Origin: Nitrospira sp.
GTDB lineage: Bacteria > Nitrospirota > Thermodesulfovibrionia > Thermodesulfovibrionales > Dissulfurispiraceae
DNA: 46,554 bases
Direction: 5' to 3'
Assembly: GCA_002634385.1 (NCBI GenBank)
Contig: NSJL01000031.1
Span: 1-46,554 of the forward strand
The first letter of the stretch is position 1. Every line of letters begins with the position of its first letter. Below are positions 15,785 through 22,305 of the stretch, piece by piece. The notes beneath the pieces were generated by a model. The model searched no databases, was not told the origin of the DNA, and saw nothing but the letters and a program-made list of their open reading frames with translations. The translations under genes and the position numbers were made by a program.

Positions 15785-16798
15785 TCAGCGCGGAACCTCA
15801 ATCCTCCGGCAGCTGAGGACTTGGCCGTACTTGGAGAGATACTTATACGCCTCTGCCGTATCTGCGGCACAGACTATTACTGTCGAATTCGTTCCGTTCA
15901 GGCACTCAGCCTTGTAAATGTGAGCTCCCGCGCTTCTGACTTGCTGATGAAGCACAGATATGAGGCGACGCGAAATGCTGCTCAGCCTTTTACAGCCGAG
16001 CTTCGTCCCCAGCATGCTTATCATGCTCGTGCGCTCCGGAGCGCGGGAATCCAGTTCTTTTTGAGCCCCCTCATGAAGGAGCCGCAGAATGTCCATGAGA
16101 TCTTTTGAAGGAAGCCGGGAACGAAATGACGGCAGGCAGATATGGAACTCCTTTGGCGGCGATGCCATGAGGTCATATAGGATATGAGACCGGGTCCGCG
16201 GCTTCCCCCCTCCCTCTTCGTCATAGTTTTCGGTATTGAAAGACAGCTTTTGAGGGTCGATTCCCCTCGGACCGTCGGATTTCTCCGGATGTCTCCTCGT
16301 ATCGATCACCTCTCTCCCGTCTATCCCCCTGATGGCATGGAGCTCCTTGAGATACCACCAGAAAAAGACAGTGGTCAACTTGGTTTTCTGGAATTGATCC
16401 CGTTTGAGTTTTGCTGCTTTCCGATAGGCGAGGAAAGCCACTGAGAGAGAGATATCCCTGTTGTATGCGGGACCGAGTACGCGGGATGCAAGTGCATAGA
16501 TCAAATCTTCATTTCTCTTCAGAAAAAGCTCTGCAGTATCATTTTGCTCATTAAGGGCTTCCTGTTCGTTCATTTCCTTTAGAGAGCGCTGCAGAAAATA
16601 TTTCAGGTTCGTATATGTTACCGGCAGCTTCTGTACGTTTGCATTACGGCACACGATGCGGGCAAAGGACAGTATCTCCTCTTCGTCGGCCTGCTCCGGG
16701 GGAATCCCCAAAGATGAGGAAATCTCTTTGATAATGGTTTCCTTATTGACCTTCAGGAATGTCTCGAGCCTTTTGGCGGCTTTCACTGTTGATACCAT
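15785..16798 (-). CDS. Protein with a sigma-70 region-2-like segment
   Basis: A 337-residue protein whose start overlaps the ParB-like gene stop (TAATG), indicating coupled translation. From about residue 85 to 160 it reads like sigma-70 region 2: ELFLKRNEDLIYALASRVLG, then VAFLAYRKAAKLKRDQF, then TVFFWWYLKELHAIRG. This parallels the 'N..LV..iA..y...DL.qeg.lgL..Aa..fd....fsTya.WWir' pattern of sigma factors, including the double Trp of the promoter-melting helix. The N-terminal 85 residues and the C-terminal half are unfamiliar, and no clear region 4 is present. It may be a divergent sigma factor or a regulator that borrowed the fold. It has no membrane segments. Confidence 0.55.
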   Translation of the reverse strand: MVSTVKAAKRLETFLKVNKETIIKEISSSLGIPPEQADEEEILSFARIVCRNANVQKLPVTYTNLKYFLQRSLKEMNEQEALNEQNDTAELFLKRNEDLIYALASRVLGPAYNRDISLSVAFLAYRKAAKLKRDQFQKTKLTTVFFWWYLKELHAIRGIDGREVIDTRRHPEKSDGPRGIDPQKLSFNTENYDEEGGGKPRTRSHILYDLMASPPKEFHICLPSFRSRLPSKDLMDILRLLHEGAQKELDSRAPERTSMISMLGTKLGCKRLSSISRRLISVLHQQVRSAGAHIYKAECLNGTNSTVIVCAADTAEAYKYLSKYGQVLSCRRIEVPR

Positions 16799-18261
16799 TA
16801 CGAAAGCACCTTTGGAATTTCAGGTATTCGACGGAGTCGCTTTTCGAGTTGGTAAATCCTCTTTACGAGGCTGTCATCTAAAAAATCGCTCCCTGCAATA
16901 AGCCCTTGCAGAGAATTAAAATGCTCCCTGGTTTTATGATCTACCAACCCATTGTCATCCATCCACTCCACAACCGACACTGTCCTGAAAAGCTGATCAA
17001 GGATGAACGCATTGAGGTCCTCCAGGCCTTCAGTACCGATTCCGCGAGTCAGCTTTGCCAATGTATCAATCATGCCAACCATGTATTTTATGATCTTGTC
17101 AAATTCTCCTTTCAGGCGCTCTCCCGTGAACGCACAGTCATACGTGCAATGCTCGGTTCGACTCACAATTTCATTCCTGAGCTTTTCAATCATCTCGTCC
17201 CGTTTCAGGATCTCCTGGTTGCTCTGTCGCAACTCCATCCGCAGCCTTTCATTTTCATGGGTAAGCTCCCGAAGCTCGTCTGCATAGCCGCCGTCGTTGA
17301 CTATTTTGTTTATCTCTTCGTAGCGGCTTGTAAGGAGAGGGAGAATGGAAAACTTTATTTCATAGGCAATCTTCGGGGTAACACAGAGCATCGCTATTTT
17401 TTGATAGATTTCCGTAAGGAGCTCTTCATCACGCTTTGCGAGAGAAGATTGTTCCCCCTCCTGACATGCATCTCTCTTCGGTTCATCACCGGCACCGAGG
17501 TAGACACCTCGCTGTATCGTGCTCCGCCCCCTCTCGAGACCCTCCAATTCATCAGTAGTCGAGCTGCAGCCAAAGGCATCCATCGTTTCTGCAATGTAAA
17601 GCCCGTTTTTCTCATTAAGATTTTCGGGCAGAACATCAGGGCAAATAGTTTTTTTTATAATCCGCTGAACAGTGGTACGGGGTATGGCTGCTTTCTTCGC
17701 AATCGTTTTCTGATTTGCACCGGTGCGGAAAAGTTTGGCTACTTCCTCAATGCGCGTCTGCCTCCTTGCCTCAATTTCGTTCTCGAGCCATCGATATATC
17801 GTAGGCCTGCTCGCAAGGCGGAGAGCAACTATCTCATCGGGCGTGCTGCCGTATTGGTACAGCAGTTTTGCCGTCGCCTTCCTGTCCTCCTGACTAAGAG
17901 GCAACCCCAGGTGCTTTACATTGTGTTCGGTGGACCTCATGAGGAGATGTCTTTTTAGGGCAACAGAATCCTTCTCCGTTATTGTTATTGCGGGGGTAAT
18001 GCCCCTGTTGATCTGAACGTCAATCTTTTTCTGTTTGAGCGATTTCTGGGCGAGAAATCGGTGCATACCGTCCTCTATGGCATATTCCTCCATTCCAGGC
18101 ACCCCGGACTGAATGAGCAGAACCTCCACGGGGGGTATAGAAACAGTACCCTCTTCGTACAGGCCTTTGAAGTACTCGATTCTTTTGCTATCGATTTCTA
18201 CTCTCGGATGGCTACCGGCAATGATAATTATGGATTGGACAGGAACTTTTCTTTGATTCAT
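16798..18261 (-). CDS. ParB-like DNA-binding protein with C-terminal coiled coil
   Basis: A 487-residue protein, first gene of the operon, with AAGGAGAG before ATG 18261. Residues 1-95 form a ParB/RepB nuclease-like N-terminal domain, with the strand VPVQSIIIIAGSHPRVEID and the motif EDGMHRFLAQKSL (the G-x-HR box). Residues 115-175 look like the ParB helix-turn-helix core (LPLSQEDRKATAKLLYQYG, EIVALRLASRPTIYRWL), and a second HTH follows (QKTIAKKAAIPRTTVQRII). The C-terminal half has a coiled coil around 325-370 and an unknown helical domain. Elements of this kind use such proteins for stability or transcriptional control. No ParA gene is adjacent in the window, which suggests a regulatory role. 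Confidence 0.75.
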   Translation of the reverse strand: MNQRKVPVQSIIIIAGSHPRVEIDSKRIEYFKGLYEEGTVSIPPVEVLLIQSGVPGMEEYAIEDGMHRFLAQKSLKQKKIDVQINRGITPAITITEKDSVALKRHLLMRSTEHNVKHLGLPLSQEDRKATAKLLYQYGSTPDEIVALRLASRPTIYRWLENEIEARRQTRIEEVAKLFRTGANQKTIAKKAAIPRTTVQRIIKKTICPDVLPENLNEKNGLYIAETMDAFGCSSTTDELEGLERGRSTIQRGVYLGAGDEPKRDACQEGEQSSLAKRDEELLTEIYQKIAMLCVTPKIAYEIKFSILPLLTSRYEEINKIVNDGGYADELRELTHENERLRMELRQSNQEILKRDEMIEKLRNEIVSRTEHCTYDCAFTGERLKGEFDKIIKYMVGMIDTLAKLTRGIGTEGLEDLNAFILDQLFRTVSVVEWMDDNGLVDHKTREHFNSLQGLIAGSDFLDDSLVKRIYQLEKRLRRIPEIPKVLS

Positions 18262-18632
18262 ACTATCTCTCCTTGCATGACACTATAGTAAAGCTCAATC
18301 AGGACCGATTCGCAGACGTCAATAAGGCAAATACGACACTGCACTTATGCATCACTATTTGATAACTTATTTGTTATTTTATTTAAAATAATATCAACTA
18401 TTTTGTTTGTCAAGAAATATTTTTTCATCCACAGGGCAGAGGCCGCTGGACCATGTGAGGACAGGGTGCTTATCCTTGAAGTCTTTTAAGGCGCAAGCGG
18501 TACCAACGTCATTGTGATGCTGCCGGATAAAGATTCTGAGAAAAAAAACTATTATCCGGCTCTACAGGCCGCCCTTGATTTACCGTTCCCTGTATAGAGA
18601 TAATACGTAGAGCTCAGCAGTTGGTTTAAAGA
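18262..18632. promoter_or_regulatory. Divergent control region between the transfer operon and the XRE regulator
   Basis: A 371-nt gene-free stretch. It holds an AT-rich block at 18356-18426 with a 7-bp inverted repeat TTATTTT/AAAATAA at 18374-18380 and 18385-18391, flanked by TTGATA (18359-18364) and TATCAA (18392-18397). A second perfect inverted repeat of 9 bp, GCCGGATAA (18522-18530) and TTATCCGGC (18552-18560), is separated by 21 nt containing a run of eight A. A candidate rightward promoter is TTGATT (18575-18580), 18 nt, GATAAT (18599-18604). No clear leftward -35/-10 pair was found. The repeats are possible binding sites for the XRE or ParB-like proteins; this is inference. Confidence 0.5.
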
Positions 18633-19334
18633 ATGGAAAGACGACTTCATGAAATCATAAAAGATGTAAGGGGAAAAAGCGGGCTGAATCAAAGACAATT
18701 CGCGCAACGCATCGGCTGTACCCCGGAGTATATTTCTTCGATTGAGAGGGCTCCGGAAGAAACGCATCGGAGGGCTTCGGAGAGAATTATAAGAAAAATC
18801 GCCGAACAGTTCTCGCCCTCTCCGCACGACCGCGAAAGATTGGAAAGGGAATTGCTCTTTGCCCGCACCAGAGAAAGTGTTCCGAAAGTAATTGTTGAAG
18901 AGTTCATGTCGGACCCCAAAAGAATATCGTTGTTCAGGTCCGAGATTGGCATGCCGTCTCCCTTTCTGAAGCGTCTGCGGGAAAATATAGAGGAAACAAG
19001 CAACAATAGTTTCCACACAATGCTGAAAGCCACTACAAAAGAGGAAATAGAAGAGGCACTTAACGGCCTTCTTGTCCTGCCGCGGAAATCCGTTGTTGAG
19101 CTGGCGGAAGCTCTCGGCCAGCCGCCGGAGGAGTACTTGCTCCTTGCCGAATACATCCCTAAGGAATTCAAGTCGTTAATTATGCATAAGGGCATGCAGG
19201 ATATGTTCCGCACCATGAGCGAGCATCTTACCCCGGAAGAGAAGGACCAGATGATCGATGTATTCAGCAGCATTCTGGAAATGCATGTCAAAACAAAGCA
19301 GAGAAAAGGTCCGGAGCGCCGCAAGCCTAAATAG
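18633..19334 (+). CDS. XRE-family transcriptional regulator
   Basis: A 233-residue protein, divergent from the transfer operon. Residues 5-62 form a Cro/C1-type helix-turn-helix domain (NQRQFAQRIGCTPEYISSIER). The middle is a linker. The C-terminal part has a second helical module (VELAEALGQPPEEYLLLAEYIP) resembling a motif seen in other XRE regulators with 'LxLAGYVPEE'. No LexA-type protease residues are evident. Divergent XRE genes usually repress the adjacent mobile-element operon, so this is a candidate repressor of the conjugation/pilus genes. The ribosome site is weak. It is the last gene on this side that can be tied to the element. Confidence 0.8.
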   Translation: MERRLHEIIKDVRGKSGLNQRQFAQRIGCTPEYISSIERAPEETHRRASERIIRKIAEQFSPSPHDRERLERELLFARTRESVPKVIVEEFMSDPKRISLFRSEIGMPSPFLKRLRENIEETSNNSFHTMLKATTKEEIEEALNGLLVLPRKSVVELAEALGQPPEEYLLLAEYIPKEFKSLIMHKGMQDMFRTMSEHLTPEEKDQMIDVFSSILEMHVKTKQRKGPERRKPK

Positions 19335-19351
19335 TTTCTCTTTTCTTTTTA

Positions 19352-19381
19352 TTGACAATCCCCTCCCGTTGAAATTACAAT
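19352..19381 (+). promoter_or_regulatory. Candidate promoter for the ferredoxin gene
   Basis: TTGACA at 19352-19357 and TACAAT at 19376-19381 with an 18-nt spacer give a good sigma-70-type pair. The start site would be near 19388, leaving a leader of about 22 nt before ATG 19410. Confidence 0.6.
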
Positions 19382-19409
19382 TCACCCAAACACCTCACTT
19401 GTAAATCAC

Positions 19410-19649
19410 ATGAAAAAAACCGTTCACCGGAAAGCGAAGGGCAGGATTGTCATTGACAGGGAACTCTGCAAGGGGTGCACCTACTGCATAGAGGCATGCC
19501 CGAAGGGCTCCCTGGGGGTCGGGGAGAAGTTCAACAGCAACGGGTATTTTCCCGTATACTCCCTTCACCCGGAGAAATGCACCGGGTGCGCCCTCTGTGC
19601 CCGGATGTGCCCTGAAATCGCCATCGAGGTATGGAGAGAGGAGGCATGA
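19410..19649 (+). CDS. 2x[4Fe-4S] ferredoxin, 2-oxoacid oxidoreductase delta-subunit-like
   Basis: A 79-residue ferredoxin with two complete four-cysteine sets: C20, C23, C26, C30 and C57, C60, C63, C67 (CKGCTYCIEACP and CTGCALCARMCP). Each set has the CxxCxxCxxxCP spacing of a [4Fe-4S] cluster. The N-terminal KGRIVIDRELCKGC and the 26-residue insert between clusters resemble the delta subunit of 2-oxoglutarate or branched-chain 2-oxoacid:ferredoxin oxidoreductases (KorD/VorD). The alpha, beta and gamma subunit genes are not next to it: the next gene is convergent and encodes a polyferredoxin. It is therefore an orphan here, either a stand-alone electron carrier or the delta subunit of an enzyme encoded elsewhere. 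No clear ribosome site is visible. Confidence 0.85.
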   Translation: MKKTVHRKAKGRIVIDRELCKGCTYCIEACPKGSLGVGEKFNSNGYFPVYSLHPEKCTGCALCARMCPEIAIEVWREEA

Positions 19650-19659
19650 CCCCCTCCTC

Positions 19660-21204
19660 TCAATAAAGCAGCAGCCGGTTCTCTTCCGACCGCGACTCGC
19701 CGATGCTGGTGACGGAGACCGCAGGCTTCCCCAGTACCGGGCATTTGGTTTCACAGATACCGCACCCGATGCAGAGCTCAAGATCCACCCGCGGCTGCTT
19801 CACCACCACCTCTCCGCCGCTCCTGTCCCTTACGGTTACCTCTTCGAGCCATATCGCTTTCTTCGGGGTCGGGCATACCTCCTCGCAGACAATACAGGGC
19901 GCCGCATGGGCATACGGCAGACATCTGCCCTTGTCGAACATGACGGTGCCGATGCTGGTCCTGGCTTTTTCCTTCTGGTCCAGCCTCTTGATAGCTCCGG
20001 TGGGGCAGACCTGCCCGCACAAGGTGCAGCGGTATTCGCAATAGCCGATGCGCGGGACGAGTACCGGAGACCATATCCCCTCCCACCCCGCCTCCAGGAG
20101 GGCGGGCTGAAGGCCGTTGGTGGTGCAGACTTTCATGCACTCTCCGCATTTCACGCAGCGCTTCAGGAACTCCTTTTCTTCGAGGGAGCCGGGGGGCCGT
20201 ATCAGTTCGGGGTTGCGGGACCCGGCACGGGCAAGGGGGGTCGAACGAAGAAGGGGCACCGCCGCCGCCCCGGCGAGCGCGGAGACAAGAACCCTCCTTC
20301 TCCCCAGGTCCATGGCCGCTGTCTGTTTTTCCCCGGCAAAGCCGAAATGGACGGCGTTCCGGGGGCAGATGTCGTCACAATTCGCGCAATAATAGCATTC
20401 CGCACTCCGCCATTCCCCCTTTTTATCGGGAGAGGCGCCTCCCTGGCAGACGGTAGCACAGGCGCCACATTCGGTGCATCCTTCGCTCACCGACCTCTTC
20501 AGGAGAGAAAAACGTGAGAACACCCCGAGCAGGGCACCCAGGGGACAAAGATATCGGCACCAGAATCTCTTTTCCACAAGATTCAGCCCCAGGACGAGGA
20601 GAAAGAGAAGTCCGATGAATGTCCCCTGATTGAAGAGGGGCTGCTGGAAGGAGAGGAGTCCCTTCCTGACTACCCCGAAGACGGCCTCAGACACCTGCAC
20701 GATGCCCTTTGCGTCCGTATGGTACAGGGAGTCGAACAGGGCCCGCACCCCGTACTCGAAGGAGGGGTAGATACTCAGGGAGAGTGACCTGATCAGGAGG
20801 GAGAGGGGATCGAGAATACCGGTCAACTGAACAGTGAAAAGGGATGAGACAAGAAGGAAGATGAGGAGAAGGTATTTCACCCGGTGCCATCCCCTGCCCC
20901 TTTCCCCTCCCCTGCTCTTCCGTAACGAGCCGGCTATATTGTTCAGGGTTCCGAGGGGACATATCCAGCCGCAAAATACCCGGCCCAGGAGCACCGTGAC
21001 AAGGACGACAAAAAGAGAGAGATAGAAAGCCGGGGCCACGGAATGAGAGGAGAGGAGGGTGGTAATGAAGATGAGGGGATCGAAGTCAAGAAAAAGCCTC
21101 ACCGGATACCCCAGCTCATCCCTTCCCTTCGATTCCGTCTGCAGGAACAGAAAAAGAAACAGCAGCAGGAAGACGCCCTGCACTACTCTGCGGGAATTCT
21201 TCAT
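19660..21204 (-). CDS. NapH/NapG-like membrane polyferredoxin fusion with internal Tat-like motif
   Basis: A 514-residue protein joining two modules. Residues 1-235 are a NapH/NosR-type membrane part with several helices and the paired CxxxCP motifs at 78-83 (CGWICP) and 216-221 (CRYLCP). Next come two [4Fe-4S] motifs, at 243-253 (CTECGACATVC) and 270-281 (CYYCANCDDICP). At 301-325 there is a twin-arginine-like segment GRRRVLVSALAGAAAVPLL. The C-terminal 170 residues are NapG/MauM-like with at least three more ferredoxin motifs (from C350, C389 and C478). Such proteins pass electrons from quinol to periplasmic partners. The partner here is likely the DUF362 protein encoded just upstream, whose stop lies 3 nt before this start. 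Substrate unknown. Confidence 0.82.
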   Translation of the reverse strand: MKNSRRVVQGVFLLLFLFLFLQTESKGRDELGYPVRLFLDFDPLIFITTLLSSHSVAPAFYLSLFVVLVTVLLGRVFCGWICPLGTLNNIAGSLRKSRGGERGRGWHRVKYLLLIFLLVSSLFTVQLTGILDPLSLLIRSLSLSIYPSFEYGVRALFDSLYHTDAKGIVQVSEAVFGVVRKGLLSFQQPLFNQGTFIGLLFLLVLGLNLVEKRFWCRYLCPLGALLGVFSRFSLLKRSVSEGCTECGACATVCQGGASPDKKGEWRSAECYYCANCDDICPRNAVHFGFAGEKQTAAMDLGRRRVLVSALAGAAAVPLLRSTPLARAGSRNPELIRPPGSLEEKEFLKRCVKCGECMKVCTTNGLQPALLEAGWEGIWSPVLVPRIGYCEYRCTLCGQVCPTGAIKRLDQKEKARTSIGTVMFDKGRCLPYAHAAPCIVCEEVCPTPKKAIWLEEVTVRDRSGGEVVVKQPRVDLELCIGCGICETKCPVLGKPAVSVTSIGESRSEENRLLLY

Positions 21205-21207
21205 CGT

Positions 21208-22110
21208 CTATACGGCTATTTTCCTGATTTTAACTTTCGAGAGGTCCATGGTGCCGAGGCCGTTTTGGGCCGCAATCCTCACATAGCCGAGATCGCTTCC
21301 CTTCATCCCGAACAGGGTCGCCCCGAAGGAATCCACCGCAACCTGGTCGATTCCGGCAATCACCGTATCGAGCTTCTTCACATCGCCGGGGCTTCCCCCC
21401 TGCGGACCGTTTGCCGTCAGGATACGCACCGCGTCGAGGATAGTGAGGGTCGGTTTGATCACCAGGGCAAGGTCGGCCAGGCTCTCATCCAGCTTCTGGT
21501 GAATCTGCCTCCGCGAGCCGCCCATCACTCCCATCCAGTTCTTCATGGACATCGTAATCCTGGCCAGACTATGGTGCTTGGCAATAGGGATATTGATGAT
21601 TTTGTCTGCCTCGAACAGCTCGGCATACAGGGGCCATGACGTAAGAGCCTGTCCCTTTATGGATATGTCCTTGAATTTCCGTTCGTCCATATAGCTGAGG
21701 TCGGCTCCCAGGGGTTTCAACGCATCGGCGATACCGCTCTGTACGTAGCAGCGCCTCGGGTCGTTCACCGGCCTGTCGAAAACTTTTACCTTTTTCGCTC
21801 CCGCCTCATAGCAAAGCCGTACCACGGTGGCGACCACCTCGGGGTTCGTATTGGCAGCCTGTTCCGGCGTTCTGTCCCAAGCGATATTCGGCTTTACCGC
21901 CACCACATCTCCCCGGGAGATAAATTTCCGGACGCCTCCCAGGGCCTCGATGGCGGCCATGGTGATCTTCCCGGGGGATGCGCCGTGCGCCACCACAAGA
22001 TCAGTCCTCTCCGCCGCCCCGGCGGGGGTAAAGAAAGCGTCGATACCCGGAGGAAAGAAAAGGCCTATCCCCGCCACTGCAGCATCCTTCAAAAACTCTC
22101 TGCGTTTCAT
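21208..22110 (-). CDS. Tat-exported DUF362 family protein
   Basis: A 300-residue protein. The start is ATG 22110, preceded by a near-perfect AAAGGAGGT at 5 nt; the frame extends upstream to 22533 but runs over the promoter region and into the divergent gene. The N-terminus MKRREFLKDAAVAGIGLFF is a twin-arginine signal, so the folded protein is exported. The body matches DUF362, with LVVAHGASPGKITMAAIEAL, DVVAVKPNIAW, IINIPIAKHHSLARITMSMK and a C-terminal IAGIDQVAVDSFGATLFG. The family is linked with iron-sulfur proteins but has no settled function. Here it pairs with the polyferredoxin downstream and probably forms a redox unit on the outer face of the membrane. Confidence 0.85.
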   Translation of the reverse strand: MKRREFLKDAAVAGIGLFFPPGIDAFFTPAGAAERTDLVVAHGASPGKITMAAIEALGGVRKFISRGDVVAVKPNIAWDRTPEQAANTNPEVVATVVRLCYEAGAKKVKVFDRPVNDPRRCYVQSGIADALKPLGADLSYMDERKFKDISIKGQALTSWPLYAELFEADKIINIPIAKHHSLARITMSMKNWMGVMGGSRRQIHQKLDESLADLALVIKPTLTILDAVRILTANGPQGGSPGDVKKLDTVIAGIDQVAVDSFGATLFGMKGSDLGYVRIAAQNGLGTMDLSKVKIRKIAV

Positions 22111-22185
22111 GAGCGACCTCCTTTCAGCGCCCCCTCCGGGGGCGTCCACCGGGAGGGGACTCCCTGCAGAAAAGGGAAATACCCT

Positions 22186-22231
22186 GGTGTAGGGTACACC
22201 AATATATAGCATACTCTCTGCGAAAAAACAA
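22186..22231 (-). promoter_or_regulatory. Promoter and palindromic operator candidate for the DUF362 operon
   Basis: Reading leftward, TTGTTT (22226-22231), a 17-nt spacer and TATATA (22203-22208) preceded by TGC form an extended -10 type promoter. Immediately downstream is the perfect inverted repeat GGTGTA-GGG-TACACC at 22186-22200, overlapped by a second one, TACCCT/AGGGTA, at 22180-22185 and 22191-22196. The position at the expected start site suggests an operator. Confidence 0.5.
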
Positions 22232-22234
22232 ACT

Positions 22235-22264
22235 AAGGGGAAACGGCTGTCAAGGGGAAACGGC
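22235..22264. repeat. 13-bp direct repeat between divergent promoters
   Basis: AAGGGGAAACGGC occurs twice, at 22235-22247 and 22252-22264, with a 17-nt period. It lies between the DUF362 promoter and the M16 peptidase promoter and could bind a regulator of either. Confidence 0.6.
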
Positions 22265-22269
22265 ACCCA

Positions 22270-22299
22270 TTGCCCAACCACCATCCATTTTGATATAGT
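22270..22299 (+). promoter_or_regulatory. Promoter placing the start site at the M16 peptidase ATG
   Basis: TTGCCC (22270-22275), an 18-nt spacer and TATAGT (22294-22299) with an extended TGA in front. Only 6 nt separate the -10 box from ATG 22306, so the transcript would start at or next to the ATG. No Shine-Dalgarno sequence precedes it. Confidence 0.5.
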
Positions 22300-22305
22300 G
22301 TTAAT

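Noticed and set aside
16906..17958. Plus-strand open frame of 350 codons opposite the ParB-like gene
   Set aside because: Antisense shadow: no domain, no ribosome site, and the minus-strand gene has clear ParB and HTH motifs.
18552..19016. Minus-strand frame of 154 codons over the XRE gene
   Set aside because: It runs antisense through the HTH-coding region and has no features of its own.
18262..19409. Attachment site of the element
   Set aside because: No tRNA gene, integrase or long direct repeat is visible between the element and the chromosomal genes, so no boundary can be placed.
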